Shown here piece by piece: positions 8,901 through 14,992 of a stretch of 19,881 nucleotides of DNA; positions within the stretch are counted from its first letter, which is position 1, and every line of letters begins with the position of its first letter. The DNA is from Prevotellaceae bacterium UBA6858 (GTDB taxonomy: Bacteria; Bacteroidota; Bacteroidia; Bacteroidales; Bacteroidaceae), in assembly GCA_002451695.1 (NCBI GenBank), contig DKDC01000019.1:1-19881 (forward strand), given 5' to 3'. The notes beneath the pieces are model-generated. The model was not told where the DNA came from, searched no databases, and worked only from the letters and a program-made list of their open reading frames with translations. A program made the position numbers and the translations under genes.

Positions 8901-10645
8901 ACGAATGTCTTTGTGAATTGCGCGTCGATATCCCCTTTTCCATGCAAAATGGCATTGTCGGCCACAAACGAAACTTTCCCTGCCCCGCCGCGCAGCAAAG
9001 CCGTGATTTTTGTGTTGCTAAGGTCATAGCCGCCAATGCCGAACTTCGCAAAATCCGCCTTTGCCGACATTTTCATGCTTTTCCCGAATGGGTCGAAACC
9101 GCTCCCGGTTGCCGATATTTGGGATGTGAGGCTGTGAAGCCCGCTACCCTCCAATATCTTTCCAAGAGGCACGCCCACCGTGGAAAGTTTTGCCGAATAG
9201 GAATTGCGGCGCGTGTCAAACCAACCGTTTACGCTCGCCCTGCCCTGACCGAGCATAAGTCTTGAGTTGGTTTCGTAGCGGTCGCCGCTGAATTCCAATG
9301 TTCCATAGGCCGACACCCCATGGGGAATGTTTATTCCGCTCTTGGAGTCAAGCCCCAAAGCCTTTTTCAGATAATCTATGTTTTGCGTCTTGAGCGAATA
9401 CTTCAGGTTTCCGCTGCGGCTGTCAGCCGTGATGTTTTTCAACCGTCCGTCAAGGCGCAACTGCATCATTCCCACAACAGCCACCTTGCCGTTTTCCACG
9501 CGCAGGTTCCCCTTTTCCCCGCTTAGGATGGCGGATATGCCTATCGGCTTTACCGGCAGAAACTTCTCCACGTCCGCGCCAAGCCCTCCGGGAACAGCCG
9601 AAATAATGTCCCGGCGGTCAACCTCACCGTCTATTCTCATTTTTACAGCCCCTTGTCCGCCGGATTTCAATGCGTTGAACGCAAACACGCCCGTGGCGTC
9701 AATGGTGGAATAATCCGTTTTCAGTTTGAAACCGCCAAGCTCCAACTTTGAAGAGTCCACATACAGCGTGCCGCTCATGCCGTTGAGCGAAAGTCCGCTC
9801 TTTTCCTTTGCCGAAAGCCCCGACAAACGCGCCCTTACCGCGCCGGAGCGGTATCTCAAGCTGTCTATGTCGGCATTGAAACCTGTTACCGCTATGTGGT
9901 TTGGGTCGAACTTCTTTACGTAAGCCTCATACGGAATGTCGTATGTGGCGGCGGTGTTGCGTATTCCGATATGCCCTACTTCGTAAAGATTTTCGGCAAG
10001 GTCGAAATAGCCATTTTTCACCGAAAGCGAACCAACGGACGCGCCAACACGCATGGAATCCCCAGGGAAACGCAAACTGACCGCCGTGTTTGCTATGCCG
10101 AAGCGGTCCAGTCTGATTTTCCAGACAGTCGGCTTCTTTGGCGTGGTGTCCTCCTTGGCTGTATCGCTCAGCAAAACCGTTACGTTTGCGTTCGCAAGCC
10201 TTCCGCCGTCAATGTTCACCAGCGAGTTTGCAAGGTCAATGCCATGACTGCGTATTTTCAGTTCGCCCACACGCCCCTTTATCTGCGTGTCGCTTATAAA
10301 GTCCACCGTGTTTATCTTGCTGTCGTATATCTCCAGCCCCTCCACATCAATGCGGCTCTTGAAAAGCGGCAGCAATGCCACGTTCACCCTCAGACTGCGG
10401 GCGTCAACAACGGTGTCGCCCTTTTGGCTCGCAAAAGTGTTGATAAGGGCGAGGTCGAGCGGAAAGGCAAGGCGCACCCTCCCAACACGGAGTTTCATCC
10501 CCGTTTTTTCGGAAGCGTAGGCGGCCACCTTGTGAACCGCAAAATTCTGTACAGGCGGTATATAGAGCGCAATGGCGAGCAAAAGGAACAGCACCACCAC
10601 CGAACCAATCGCCGCCAAAACAACGCGGATTATTCTTTTAACCAT
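5978..10645 (-). CDS. tamB: TamB: translocation and assembly module protein (DUF490)
   Basis: A 1555-residue protein. One N-terminal transmembrane segment (about residues 8-29, rich in V/L/A) anchors it in the inner membrane. A very long beta-rich periplasmic body follows, as expected for a bridge-like TamB/AsmA-type lipid-transport or assembly protein. The C-terminal part carries the TamB/DUF490 domain (recognisable from LTGRYTMNSGEMKY, IPLRTFYLTEGSYIEFTGEP and the NRVNVVIGGHVSTG strand region). The last 40 residues are a basic, Asn-rich tail (KKRKKAK, NNNGNNK). The ATG at 10645 sits about 22 nt downstream of a TAnnTTTG-like box. It overlaps tamL by 4 nt, giving the order tamB-tamL and probably on into the GH97 genes. 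Identification is firm from domain architecture and neighbour. Confidence 0.93.
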   Translation of the reverse strand: MVKRIIRVVLAAIGSVVVLFLLLAIALYIPPVQNFAVHKVAAYASEKTGMKLRVGRVRLAFPLDLALINTFASQKGDTVVDARSLRVNVALLPLFKSRIDVEGLEIYDSKINTVDFISDTQIKGRVGELKIRSHGIDLANSLVNIDGGRLANANVTVLLSDTAKEDTTPKKPTVWKIRLDRFGIANTAVSLRFPGDSMRVGASVGSLSVKNGYFDLAENLYEVGHIGIRNTAATYDIPYEAYVKKFDPNHIAVTGFNADIDSLRYRSGAVRARLSGLSAKEKSGLSLNGMSGTLYVDSSKLELGGFKLKTDYSTIDATGVFAFNALKSGGQGAVKMRIDGEVDRRDIISAVPGGLGADVEKFLPVKPIGISAILSGEKGNLRVENGKVAVVGMMQLRLDGRLKNITADSRSGNLKYSLKTQNIDYLKKALGLDSKSGINIPHGVSAYGTLEFSGDRYETNSRLMLGQGRASVNGWFDTRRNSYSAKLSTVGVPLGKILEGSGLHSLTSQISATGSGFDPFGKSMKMSAKADFAKFGIGGYDLSNTKITALLRGGAGKVSFVADNAILHGKGDIDAQFTKTFVKGKLNARLSALDIQKLSGGEKPMKLSTHSEATFYASSNMGVYGIDARVDSIMFHVDSGRSFRAKDLLVKLDNHRDSLYAKVSAGDLHLTVHSRNNIDHISAQAGKFIAALNRQIKQKRLDQEALRRQLPAVSLMVDAGNDNPLSNFLKYHGGYSFNQLFLHLQSDPRNGIDGTGYVHSLNTGSILLDTMNISLYQDTTGLRFKSLVHNATKRNPYIFTASLDGYLLNDGAGVEVVYKDRKGVEGMNLGMRALLTDSGTTFHLYPENPVIAYRRFKLNRDNYLTLFDDQTIQSDIDLLADDGTGLKVYGDRTDSVSDITVSVNKVNLRELTASIPFAPLISGFLSGDLHVTKENEKIAAAYDLGVKDMGYEGAPLGDIGLAGTYFPMLKKEAHYINTSVTRGGEEVANLDGTYYGKADSLNACLQLEKFPTEMLNGFTGETLGLGGYLGGDLDLTGTTSKPMLNGKVLLDSVRVYSDIYGINLRIQNDSAIVSNSVLQLDTLNFYSTNNNPLVVDGDLDFSNFDNVNMNMRVKAQNFKLINSKQTAKSEVYGTVYSDINVTVQGTLSNLFVYGNLNVLPKTDVSYVLKDSPLSAENDLNSLVTFVDFSDTAATQAKREEAAGLTMMLAVNINDAAHLHCDINDDKQSYIDVEGGGNLTLKYTPTGEMFLTGRYTMNSGEMKYALPVIPLRTFYLTEGSYIEFTGEPMNPTLNIAAKERVKASVNDNDKPRSVNFDVGLKLTQPLNRMGLEFTIEAPDDQTIQNQLASMSAEQKNKLAISMLATGLYLEESNASNGLKTSNALNAFLQNQVQQIAGKALKSVDLSVSVEDGTSATGESNTDYSFRFAKKFWGNRVNVVIGGHVSTGEDARNDASSFIDNISLEYRIDNSAKRYVRLFYDHNSQDPLEGSLTEAGAGLVLRRKVEKFGEIFTFWKKNDGSSPRPQGKKRKKAKTTKANAEIKREEGGSQNNNGNNK

Positions 10646-10667
10646 TAGGCTATAGCATATTTGGGTG

Positions 10668-10675
10668 TAAAGTTA
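10668..10675 (-). promoter_or_regulatory. Possible -7 box for the tamB operon
   Basis: On the minus strand the octamer TAACTTTA matches the Bacteroidetes -7 consensus TAnnTTTG except for the last base, and lies 22 nt before the tamB ATG. No convincing TTTG-like -33 box is visible 19-21 nt upstream, so this is a weak call. Confidence 0.4.
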
Positions 10676-10779
10676 CGAAAAAAAACACACCCAGTCCCAC
10701 GCCACGCGCCGCAGCAAGCACCCACCACAAACATTTCCGCCCAAACAAACAGTGCAAACACTGCCCGCAATCCCACAAA
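10676..10779. other. Strand-biased C/A-rich spacer between tamB and the orphan ORF
   Basis: About 100 nt in which the plus strand is almost entirely C and A with few G or T. It holds runs such as aaaaaacacaccc and cccaccacaaa. It is the upstream region of tamB. I see no gene in it; the open frame across it has no recognisable protein features. Confidence 0.5.
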
Positions 10780-11184
10780 ATGAACTTTCAAGTGAACTTT
10801 TGGCGAACTTTCATTAAACTTTCCAACAACGGAACCAATTATTTGCGAAACCGATATATGTCGGTTAACACCCTTGAAGAACAGACTGCAAAACAAGCAC
10901 CGCGAATGAACCGTACAAGTACCGAACAACCTACCGTACAAGTAACCGAACAAGTTCGCGCCTTGTTATCAGCATTGCCACGCGGACAGTTGTCGTTAAA
11001 AGCATTGATGGAGAAAACAGGCCTGAAACACCGTCCTACATTTTTGGAAAACTACATAACTCCTGCTTTGGGAGCCAGTTTACTCAAGGTGGCATATCCC
11101 GACAAACCTAATCACCCGAGGCAAAAATACCTGCTTACAGCAAAAGGACTGGCACTGTATAACGAAATCATGAAAATGCAATAG
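10780..11184 (+). CDS. Orphan winged-helix C-terminal domain of a Fic/AAA_4-type protein, likely a remnant
   Basis: A 134-residue plus-strand ORF; an internal ATG at 10858 would give 108 residues. Residues about 55-134 (TEQVRALLSAL, LSLKALMEKTGLKHRPTF, NYITPAL, YPDKPNHPRQKYLLTAKG) strongly resemble the winged-helix domain at the C-terminus of Fic-family and divergent AAA_4 (Schlafen-like AlbA) proteins in Bacteroidales. The catalytic part that normally precedes it is missing. The linker just before (MNRTSTEQPTVQVTEQV) is built from near-repeats at DNA level (ccgtacaagt then accgaacaa, twice), as seen in the variable linkers of these families. It is either a decayed gene that has lost its 5' part or a free-standing small DNA-binding protein. 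It is more AT-rich than its neighbours. The family match is from memory of motifs. Confidence 0.6.
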   Translation: MNFQVNFWRTFIKLSNNGTNYLRNRYMSVNTLEEQTAKQAPRMNRTSTEQPTVQVTEQVRALLSALPRGQLSLKALMEKTGLKHRPTFLENYITPALGASLLKVAYPDKPNHPRQKYLLTAKGLALYNEIMKMQ

Positions 11185-11322
11185 CCTTGATTAATTGCTT
11201 TCATGAAGCAAGAAATATAACCCACGAATGTCAAAAATCGGGAACTTTTATTCCACAACGTCTTACACTTATTCATAACGGGCGCATTCTTGCGTTTGGC
11301 TCGAATTTTCCGCATAAAAGGA

Positions 11323-11355
11323 TTTTGAAAAACTGATTTCGCCATTTTTTCAAAA
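11323..11355. repeat. AT-rich inverted repeat (10-bp perfect arms)
   Basis: Arms ttttgaaaaa (11323-11332) and tttttcaaaa (11346-11355) are exact reverse complements separated by 13 nt. It could be a weak hairpin left from the 3' end of a lost gene. It has no GC-rich stem, so a terminator function is uncertain. Confidence 0.4.
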
Positions 11356-11440
11356 CGCCTGATTTTCAACGAATTGCATTCAAATCAAATCTTTTTGTAA
11401 CGGTTTGTTTTTCAGTTCGTTGCAAATGGGCAAAAAAAGG

Positions 11441-11520
11441 TCTGATGTAGTTTGAATTATATAAGACATAATTTTTACTGCATAGGACGTAGTTTTTCCT
11501 ATGTCCGATGTAGTTTTCGG
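11441..11520 (+). repeat. Four degenerate tandem units of about 20 nt
   Basis: Consecutive units begin at 11441, 11461, 11482 and 11501. They share a core resembling ataggacgtagtttttcct (11482-11500), with the pattern (g/a)a-(t/c)-(g/a)-t-a-(g/a)-ttt. The third and fourth units can also pair locally (ATAGGA with TCCTAT). Three of the units recur in reverse orientation at 19829-19881, in the same order relative to the adjoining inverted-repeat block, so they belong to one composite element. Confidence 0.75.
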
Positions 11521-11561
11521 GGTGGTGGGGAAAGAGAAAAAGATTTTGGTTTTGCGGAAAT

Positions 11562-11674
11562 TGTAGGGGCGTATGGCATACGCCCTGTATAGCCCCACTT
11601 AAACCGCATGGCAAACCGCTCCCAACAAATTGCATAATTAGCATAATTCAGGGCGTATGCAATACGCCCCTACA
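11562..11674. repeat. 113-bp MITE/BIME-like block with 25-bp terminal inverted repeats, copy 1
   Basis: The left end (11562-11586) and the reverse complement of the right end (11650-11674) agree at 24 of 25 positions. Each end is itself a near-perfect palindrome around the core GGGCGTATTGCATACGCCC (8-bp stem, 3-nt loop). The 63-bp interior has no ORF. No clear target-site duplication is seen. A second copy with about 62 bp of interior lies at 19694-19805 in opposite orientation; the two interiors share AACCGCA and GCAAACC. The form resembles a paired palindromic repeat (REP/BIME) or a tiny non-autonomous transposon. No transposase is in the window. Confidence 0.8.
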
Positions 11675-11728
11675 GAGGTGCAAATCTTTGTTTAATTGCG
11701 TTTTGTAATCACAAACCTCAATCTATAT

Positions 11729-11743
11729 TTGCGCACGGCGCAA
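11729..11743 (-). terminator. Small hairpin after the HAD-type gene
   Basis: A perfect 6-bp stem (TTGCGC / GCGCAA, 3-nt loop) starts 4 nt after the stop codon of the minus-strand gene ending at 11748. No T-run follows on the minus strand, so a terminator role is only possible. Confidence 0.3.
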
Positions 11744-11747
11744 TCAC

Positions 11748-12161
11748 TCAAAGTTTCCACCAGGGCTTTTTCTTGGGCTTTATGGAGTTGTACTCCCCTG
11801 TCAGTATGTCGTCAAAGGTCTTTCCCCCGGTTATCATCTCATACATCGTCCCCCAATCGGGCAGTCCGCCGATGTTTCGGTCGTCAATGTAAAAGTCAGC
11901 CTTTATCTTGCGCGAATAATCGGGCGATTCGGGTGTTTCCTCGGGGTAGTTCTTGTTTGCGGCGAAGAACTCCACCCCCCTTTCCTCGCACCATTCCACC
12001 GCAGCGTCAAGGTATTTCCCCTCCCTTACGCTGTTGAGCACCAGAATGTGCCCGTCTGCGATGAGCTTTTTCAATGTCAGTGTGGCAAAGGGAATTTCCC
12101 TGCCTATTTCGGGGTAACGGTGCTCCACTATTGTTCCGTCAAAATCTATCGCTATCTTCAT
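11748..12161 (-). CDS. Small HAD-like hydrolase/phosphatase
   Basis: A 137-residue cytosolic protein, full length for a small Bacteroidales HAD family of about 140 residues. Motif I is DFDGT (Asp6 nucleophile, Asp8 acid/base). Motif II appears as NSVREG with Ser44 where Thr or Ser is expected. The C-terminal acidic motif IV is YIDDRN (Asp93, Asp94). There is no large cap domain. It probably hydrolyses a phosphate ester; the substrate is unknown. The start codon overlaps the stop of the upstream secreted-protein gene as TAATG, so the two are translationally coupled, an odd pairing of a cytosolic enzyme with an exported protein. The C-terminal tail is basic (KPKKKPWWKL). Confidence 0.85.
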   Translation of the reverse strand: MKIAIDFDGTIVEHRYPEIGREIPFATLTLKKLIADGHILVLNSVREGKYLDAAVEWCEERGVEFFAANKNYPEETPESPDYSRKIKADFYIDDRNIGGLPDWGTMYEMITGGKTFDDILTGEYNSIKPKKKPWWKL

Positions 12162-13615
12162 TATTGTTTCCTGTAAGTCTTTTTGCCGTTTATAATATAC
12201 ACTCCCTTGGGCATATTGCCTGTACCGGGCATTCTTACGCCGCTTATATTGAAAATTTTGTCCTGCACTGTTTTCCTCACAATGCTTTTTACCGCCACTG
12301 TTCCATTCTCTGTAAGGCGCAAGCCCCTTGTCCCCTCTGCAAGGGGGAACATGAAGCCGCAGCGGAAGGGGGCGAGAAAACTTCCCTCCGCTGCGAGCGA
12401 AAATGTGCGGCCGTCGTTTGAAAGGAACATATACGCGGCGTCCGAAACCGGCGGTTCGAACCTTGAAAACGTGCCGTTAAGCCCGCCGGCTTTCCATTCG
12501 GGAAAAAGCGATGACACTTCCGCGCCCTCCTCCGCCCTGAACGTTACCGAGACATTGCCGTAACCGCCCCGTGCAAGACGCATTATGTAGGGCGTGAGGG
12601 CGTTCACCGCGCCGCTCTTTTCAAGTATCACATAGTTGTTTTCTATCTTTGTTGGAATGAAAACCTCCGTCTCCTCTGAAACTTCCGATACCGCAAACGG
12701 CAGGATTATTGTGTTCCAGCCATCCTTCGGGAACACACGTGTGTAAACAAGTGAGTCCTTTCCAGCAGTGAATGGGTGGAGCGCAAAAAACGGCATGCCG
12801 TCATGCAAAACCATCTTCCTTGCCAAATGCGCCCCGGTTTCGCCCACCGCCACAACGTTGCGCCATTGCCTTGGCGCACACTCCGCGTCCTCACTGCGCA
12901 TATAAACAATGCAGTTTGTTGTGTCGGCATATTTGAAGTCCGAGAGCCTGTATGGCAGGACGGCTTTCGTTAAGTCAACGCTCGTAGTGGCGGAGTCCAG
13001 GGCCAGCGACACCAAGTGGGAATTGAAACGTCCCTCGTAAACTTTCCCGCCGTTGCCGGCAGTTTTCACAGTTCCCGGCGAGGACAACGGATAGGTGTGC
13101 GCCGCGATGCAGTTGCCGCCGTCAATACGCCCCTTGCCCGCAAAGCAGAAATCCATGTCCGTCTTGCCGCTTTTGGTGTATCCGCGAAAGGCCAAGCACA
13201 GTTCTTTTCCGTTGGCGGTTGTACATATCCCGCCATCGCTTTCCGTGAACACCGCAGCCGAAGCCCTGTCGGCGAATTTCACCATATTCACTTTTCCGTC
13301 ATCGCCTCCGACTGCAAGAAACTTGCCTTGCGCGTCCGCAAACAGCAGGAAGCCGCCGGGGTCTTCGGCATCAATCTTTTTCCATTTCATGTAGCCGGCA
13401 GTCATAACCAGACTGCTGTCGCGAAGGAACATCCCCTCCGTGTCGGCATACTTAAGGCATCCTTCGCTGTTTTTAAGCGCCGCAGCCGCATACGTGGCGT
13501 TCCCCCTTTCGGAGATTATGGCAAAAACAGTATCCGTCTGCGCATAAAGCCGCTGCAAGCCCGGCATTGACAATATGGCAAGCAAGAAACATATTATGCG
13601 TAACACTTTCGTCAT
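12161..13615 (-). CDS. Secreted protein of unknown function with Bacteroidales C-terminal tail
   Basis: A 484-residue protein starting at the ATG at 13615 (MTKVLRIICF...). An in-frame TTG at 13624 lies inside a promoter-like box and is not used as the start. The signal peptide should be cut near LYA-Q (residue 25). The N-terminal half is beta-rich with repeated Gly/Asp turns (GKFLAVGGDDGKV). The middle has DGWNTIILPFAVS, a motif common in large Bacteroidales surface proteins. The C-terminus (KIFNISGVRMPG... PKGVYIINGKKTYRKQ) is the short conserved tail found on many secreted Bacteroidales proteins, related to Por secretion-type sorting tails. No enzymatic motif was recognised. It lies 42 nt after the clostripain-family gene and overlaps the HAD gene by one base. 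Confidence 0.8.
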   Translation of the reverse strand: MTKVLRIICFLLAILSMPGLQRLYAQTDTVFAIISERGNATYAAAALKNSEGCLKYADTEGMFLRDSSLVMTAGYMKWKKIDAEDPGGFLLFADAQGKFLAVGGDDGKVNMVKFADRASAAVFTESDGGICTTANGKELCLAFRGYTKSGKTDMDFCFAGKGRIDGGNCIAAHTYPLSSPGTVKTAGNGGKVYEGRFNSHLVSLALDSATTSVDLTKAVLPYRLSDFKYADTTNCIVYMRSEDAECAPRQWRNVVAVGETGAHLARKMVLHDGMPFFALHPFTAGKDSLVYTRVFPKDGWNTIILPFAVSEVSEETEVFIPTKIENNYVILEKSGAVNALTPYIMRLARGGYGNVSVTFRAEEGAEVSSLFPEWKAGGLNGTFSRFEPPVSDAAYMFLSNDGRTFSLAAEGSFLAPFRCGFMFPLAEGTRGLRLTENGTVAVKSIVRKTVQDKIFNISGVRMPGTGNMPKGVYIINGKKTYRKQ

Positions 13616-13621
13616 TGTGTG

Positions 13622-13629
13622 CAAAGTTA
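13622..13629 (-). promoter_or_regulatory. Promoter -7 box before the secreted-protein gene
   Basis: On the minus strand TAACTTTG matches the Bacteroidetes -7 consensus TAnnTTTG exactly and ends 6 nt before the ATG at 13615. Upstream, at about the right spacing, only a weak TGTTTTC replaces the usual TTTG. If used, the transcript would start within a few bases of the ATG, making it leaderless or nearly so. Confidence 0.5.
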
Positions 13630-13657
13630 CAAATTGGTGCGGACAGAAAACAGGCAG

Positions 13658-14992
13658 TTACCACCCTGCGGCTTTCCACCCTGCATCCTCATACCATTCC
13701 GTAAGGGCGAAACATTCGTTCAAGTCGCCGAAAATGCACGCCCCGGCGTTGCGCCGGTAAACAAGCTGGGGGACAAAAGCCGAAATTGCGCAATAATGCA
13801 GCAGGTCAACGTTCAGATACTTGCTGTTGCCGAGGTTGTCCTCCTCAACATAAAACTTCTCCGTGGCATTGTGGTACACAAGGCATTTGTCAAGAGCCTT
13901 GCGCCATTCCGCATACTGCTCCTGGGGAAGAATCTTGTTCATCACGCACGCGAAATCATAGAAATGAGGGCGGTAAAAATACTTCTTGGCATAAAGCGCG
14001 TATTGCGTAACCCCGTCCATCGCGCTCCAATTGTAAACGGTGTCGTTTTCGGAAGTAATTTCGTAAGCCGGCAGCCGCGAGATGTAATTCCGCGTAACGG
14101 CGGCGAGGTTCCCGAGTTCCGAAGTCCTGACGCATGAAACAACCATGCCGAAGTCGCTGTAAACATTGCTTATTGGCAGGGACACTATATAGTTGTAATA
14201 AGACGCTGCAACCTGCGAAACATCCTCCTTGAACAGTCCGTCGCGCACAAGGGTCGTATAGTTCGCCCCTATTGCCGGGGTTGAAATGGGCGAGGCTATA
14301 ATGTAGTCCGTTACATTCCGCAAGGCGTAGTCAACCTCTATGCACTGCATCATGCAGGAGTCGAAGAAAATGAATTTCGGGTGCATCCCGCTCTCGCCTA
14401 TAGCCTGCGCCATGTCGGCAATGTCCATTGTGGAGCCGTAGAAATTGTTCCTGTTCAGGTCGTATTCCATATTGCCGCCCTCGCCAACGTCAAGCCCGAA
14501 ACTTCTTTGCTTTATCTGCGAATAATCCTTGCTCCACGAGGGAACCCAGCCGTCGCTGTGAGACCACATAACCAGTCCGTAGCTTTCGGACGGATATGTT
14601 TCCTTGACCCATTCAAGCAAGTCTTTCAACACTCCCGCGCTGCTCGAATTTACATCCGAGGCATAGCGGCGTACAATCTGCGGCTCTTTGCAACCCTTGT
14701 AAAAACGGTAAACGCGCGGCTTTCCGGCATCGTCAACATAGAGCAGCAGCTGGTCGCGAACGTTCATAAACTGGCAGCCGGCCATTATCTCCGCAGAATC
14801 CCCCTTGTTGTAATGGTTGTAGCCAAGAGAGTTTTGCGCGTTGACATACATGACCACTGTGCGCCGTATTGCGGTCGTTTCAGGGTCTTTCTTGCTTCCG
14901 CCGTTATCGTCCTTTCCGCACGAGACAACAGCCATGAGCAGAATTGCTGCGAGAAATATCTTAAAAACGTCCTTATGCATCGTATTCATCAT
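13658..14992 (-). CDS. Clostripain-family (peptidase C11) lipoprotein
   Basis: A 444-residue protein. The start may be Met1, Met2 or Met5 (MMNTMHKDVF). A signal peptide ends in AVVSC, giving lipidated Cys25, followed by GKDDNGG; a Lys-Asp-Asp just after the Cys resembles the surface lipoprotein export signal of Bacteroidetes. The catalytic dyad of C11/clostripain proteases is present: His145 in WSHSDGW and Cys213 in FFDSCMM, each after a hydrophobic strand (YGLVMWSH, FIFFDSC) in the caspase-like fold. It should be a surface or periplasmic cysteine protease, often Arg/Lys-specific in this family; the specificity here is inferred. The start overlaps the DUF4230 gene's stop as ATGA. Confidence 0.9.
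   Translation of the reverse strand: MMNTMHKDVFKIFLAAILLMAVVSCGKDDNGGSKKDPETTAIRRTVVMYVNAQNSLGYNHYNKGDSAEIMAGCQFMNVRDQLLLYVDDAGKPRVYRFYKGCKEPQIVRRYASDVNSSSAGVLKDLLEWVKETYPSESYGLVMWSHSDGWVPSWSKDYSQIKQRSFGLDVGEGGNMEYDLNRNNFYGSTMDIADMAQAIGESGMHPKFIFFDSCMMQCIEVDYALRNVTDYIIASPISTPAIGANYTTLVRDGLFKEDVSQVAASYYNYIVSLPISNVYSDFGMVVSCVRTSELGNLAAVTRNYISRLPAYEITSENDTVYNWSAMDGVTQYALYAKKYFYRPHFYDFACVMNKILPQEQYAEWRKALDKCLVYHNATEKFYVEEDNLGNSKYLNVDLLHYCAISAFVPQLVYRRNAGACIFGDLNECFALTEWYEDAGWKAAGW

Larger units (their letters stand above)
11185..11747. other. AT-rich intergenic region with repeats, no convincing gene
   Basis: A 560-nt stretch between the orphan ORF and the HAD-type gene. It contains an AT-rich hairpin (11323-11355), tandem degenerate units (11441-11520), a 113-bp inverted-repeat block (11562-11674) and a small hairpin after the HAD gene (11729-11743). 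Short minus-strand ORFs run through it but cross the repeats and show no known motif or coding character. Confidence 0.7.

Noticed and set aside
8117..9265. 382-residue plus-strand ORF opposite tamB
   Set aside because: No recognisable motif, rich in Val/Cys/His as antisense translations often are, and fully inside tamB.
11112..11369. 85-residue basic minus-strand ORF downstream of the orphan winged-helix ORF
   Set aside because: Overlaps the 3' end of a better-supported ORF and ends in an AT-rich hairpin; no family recognised.
11441..11520. CRISPR array
   Set aside because: Units are contiguous, degenerate and without spacers; no cas genes are near.
11366..11644. Short minus-strand ORFs through the repeat region
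   Set aside because: They run through the tandem units and one palindrome, have no known motif, and would not be kept if the repeat moves.
13616..13624. TTG start for the secreted-protein gene (similarly TTG at 15744 and 17152)
   Set aside because: In each case an ATG just downstream gives a better signal peptide or family start, and the TTG falls in a promoter box or the previous gene.
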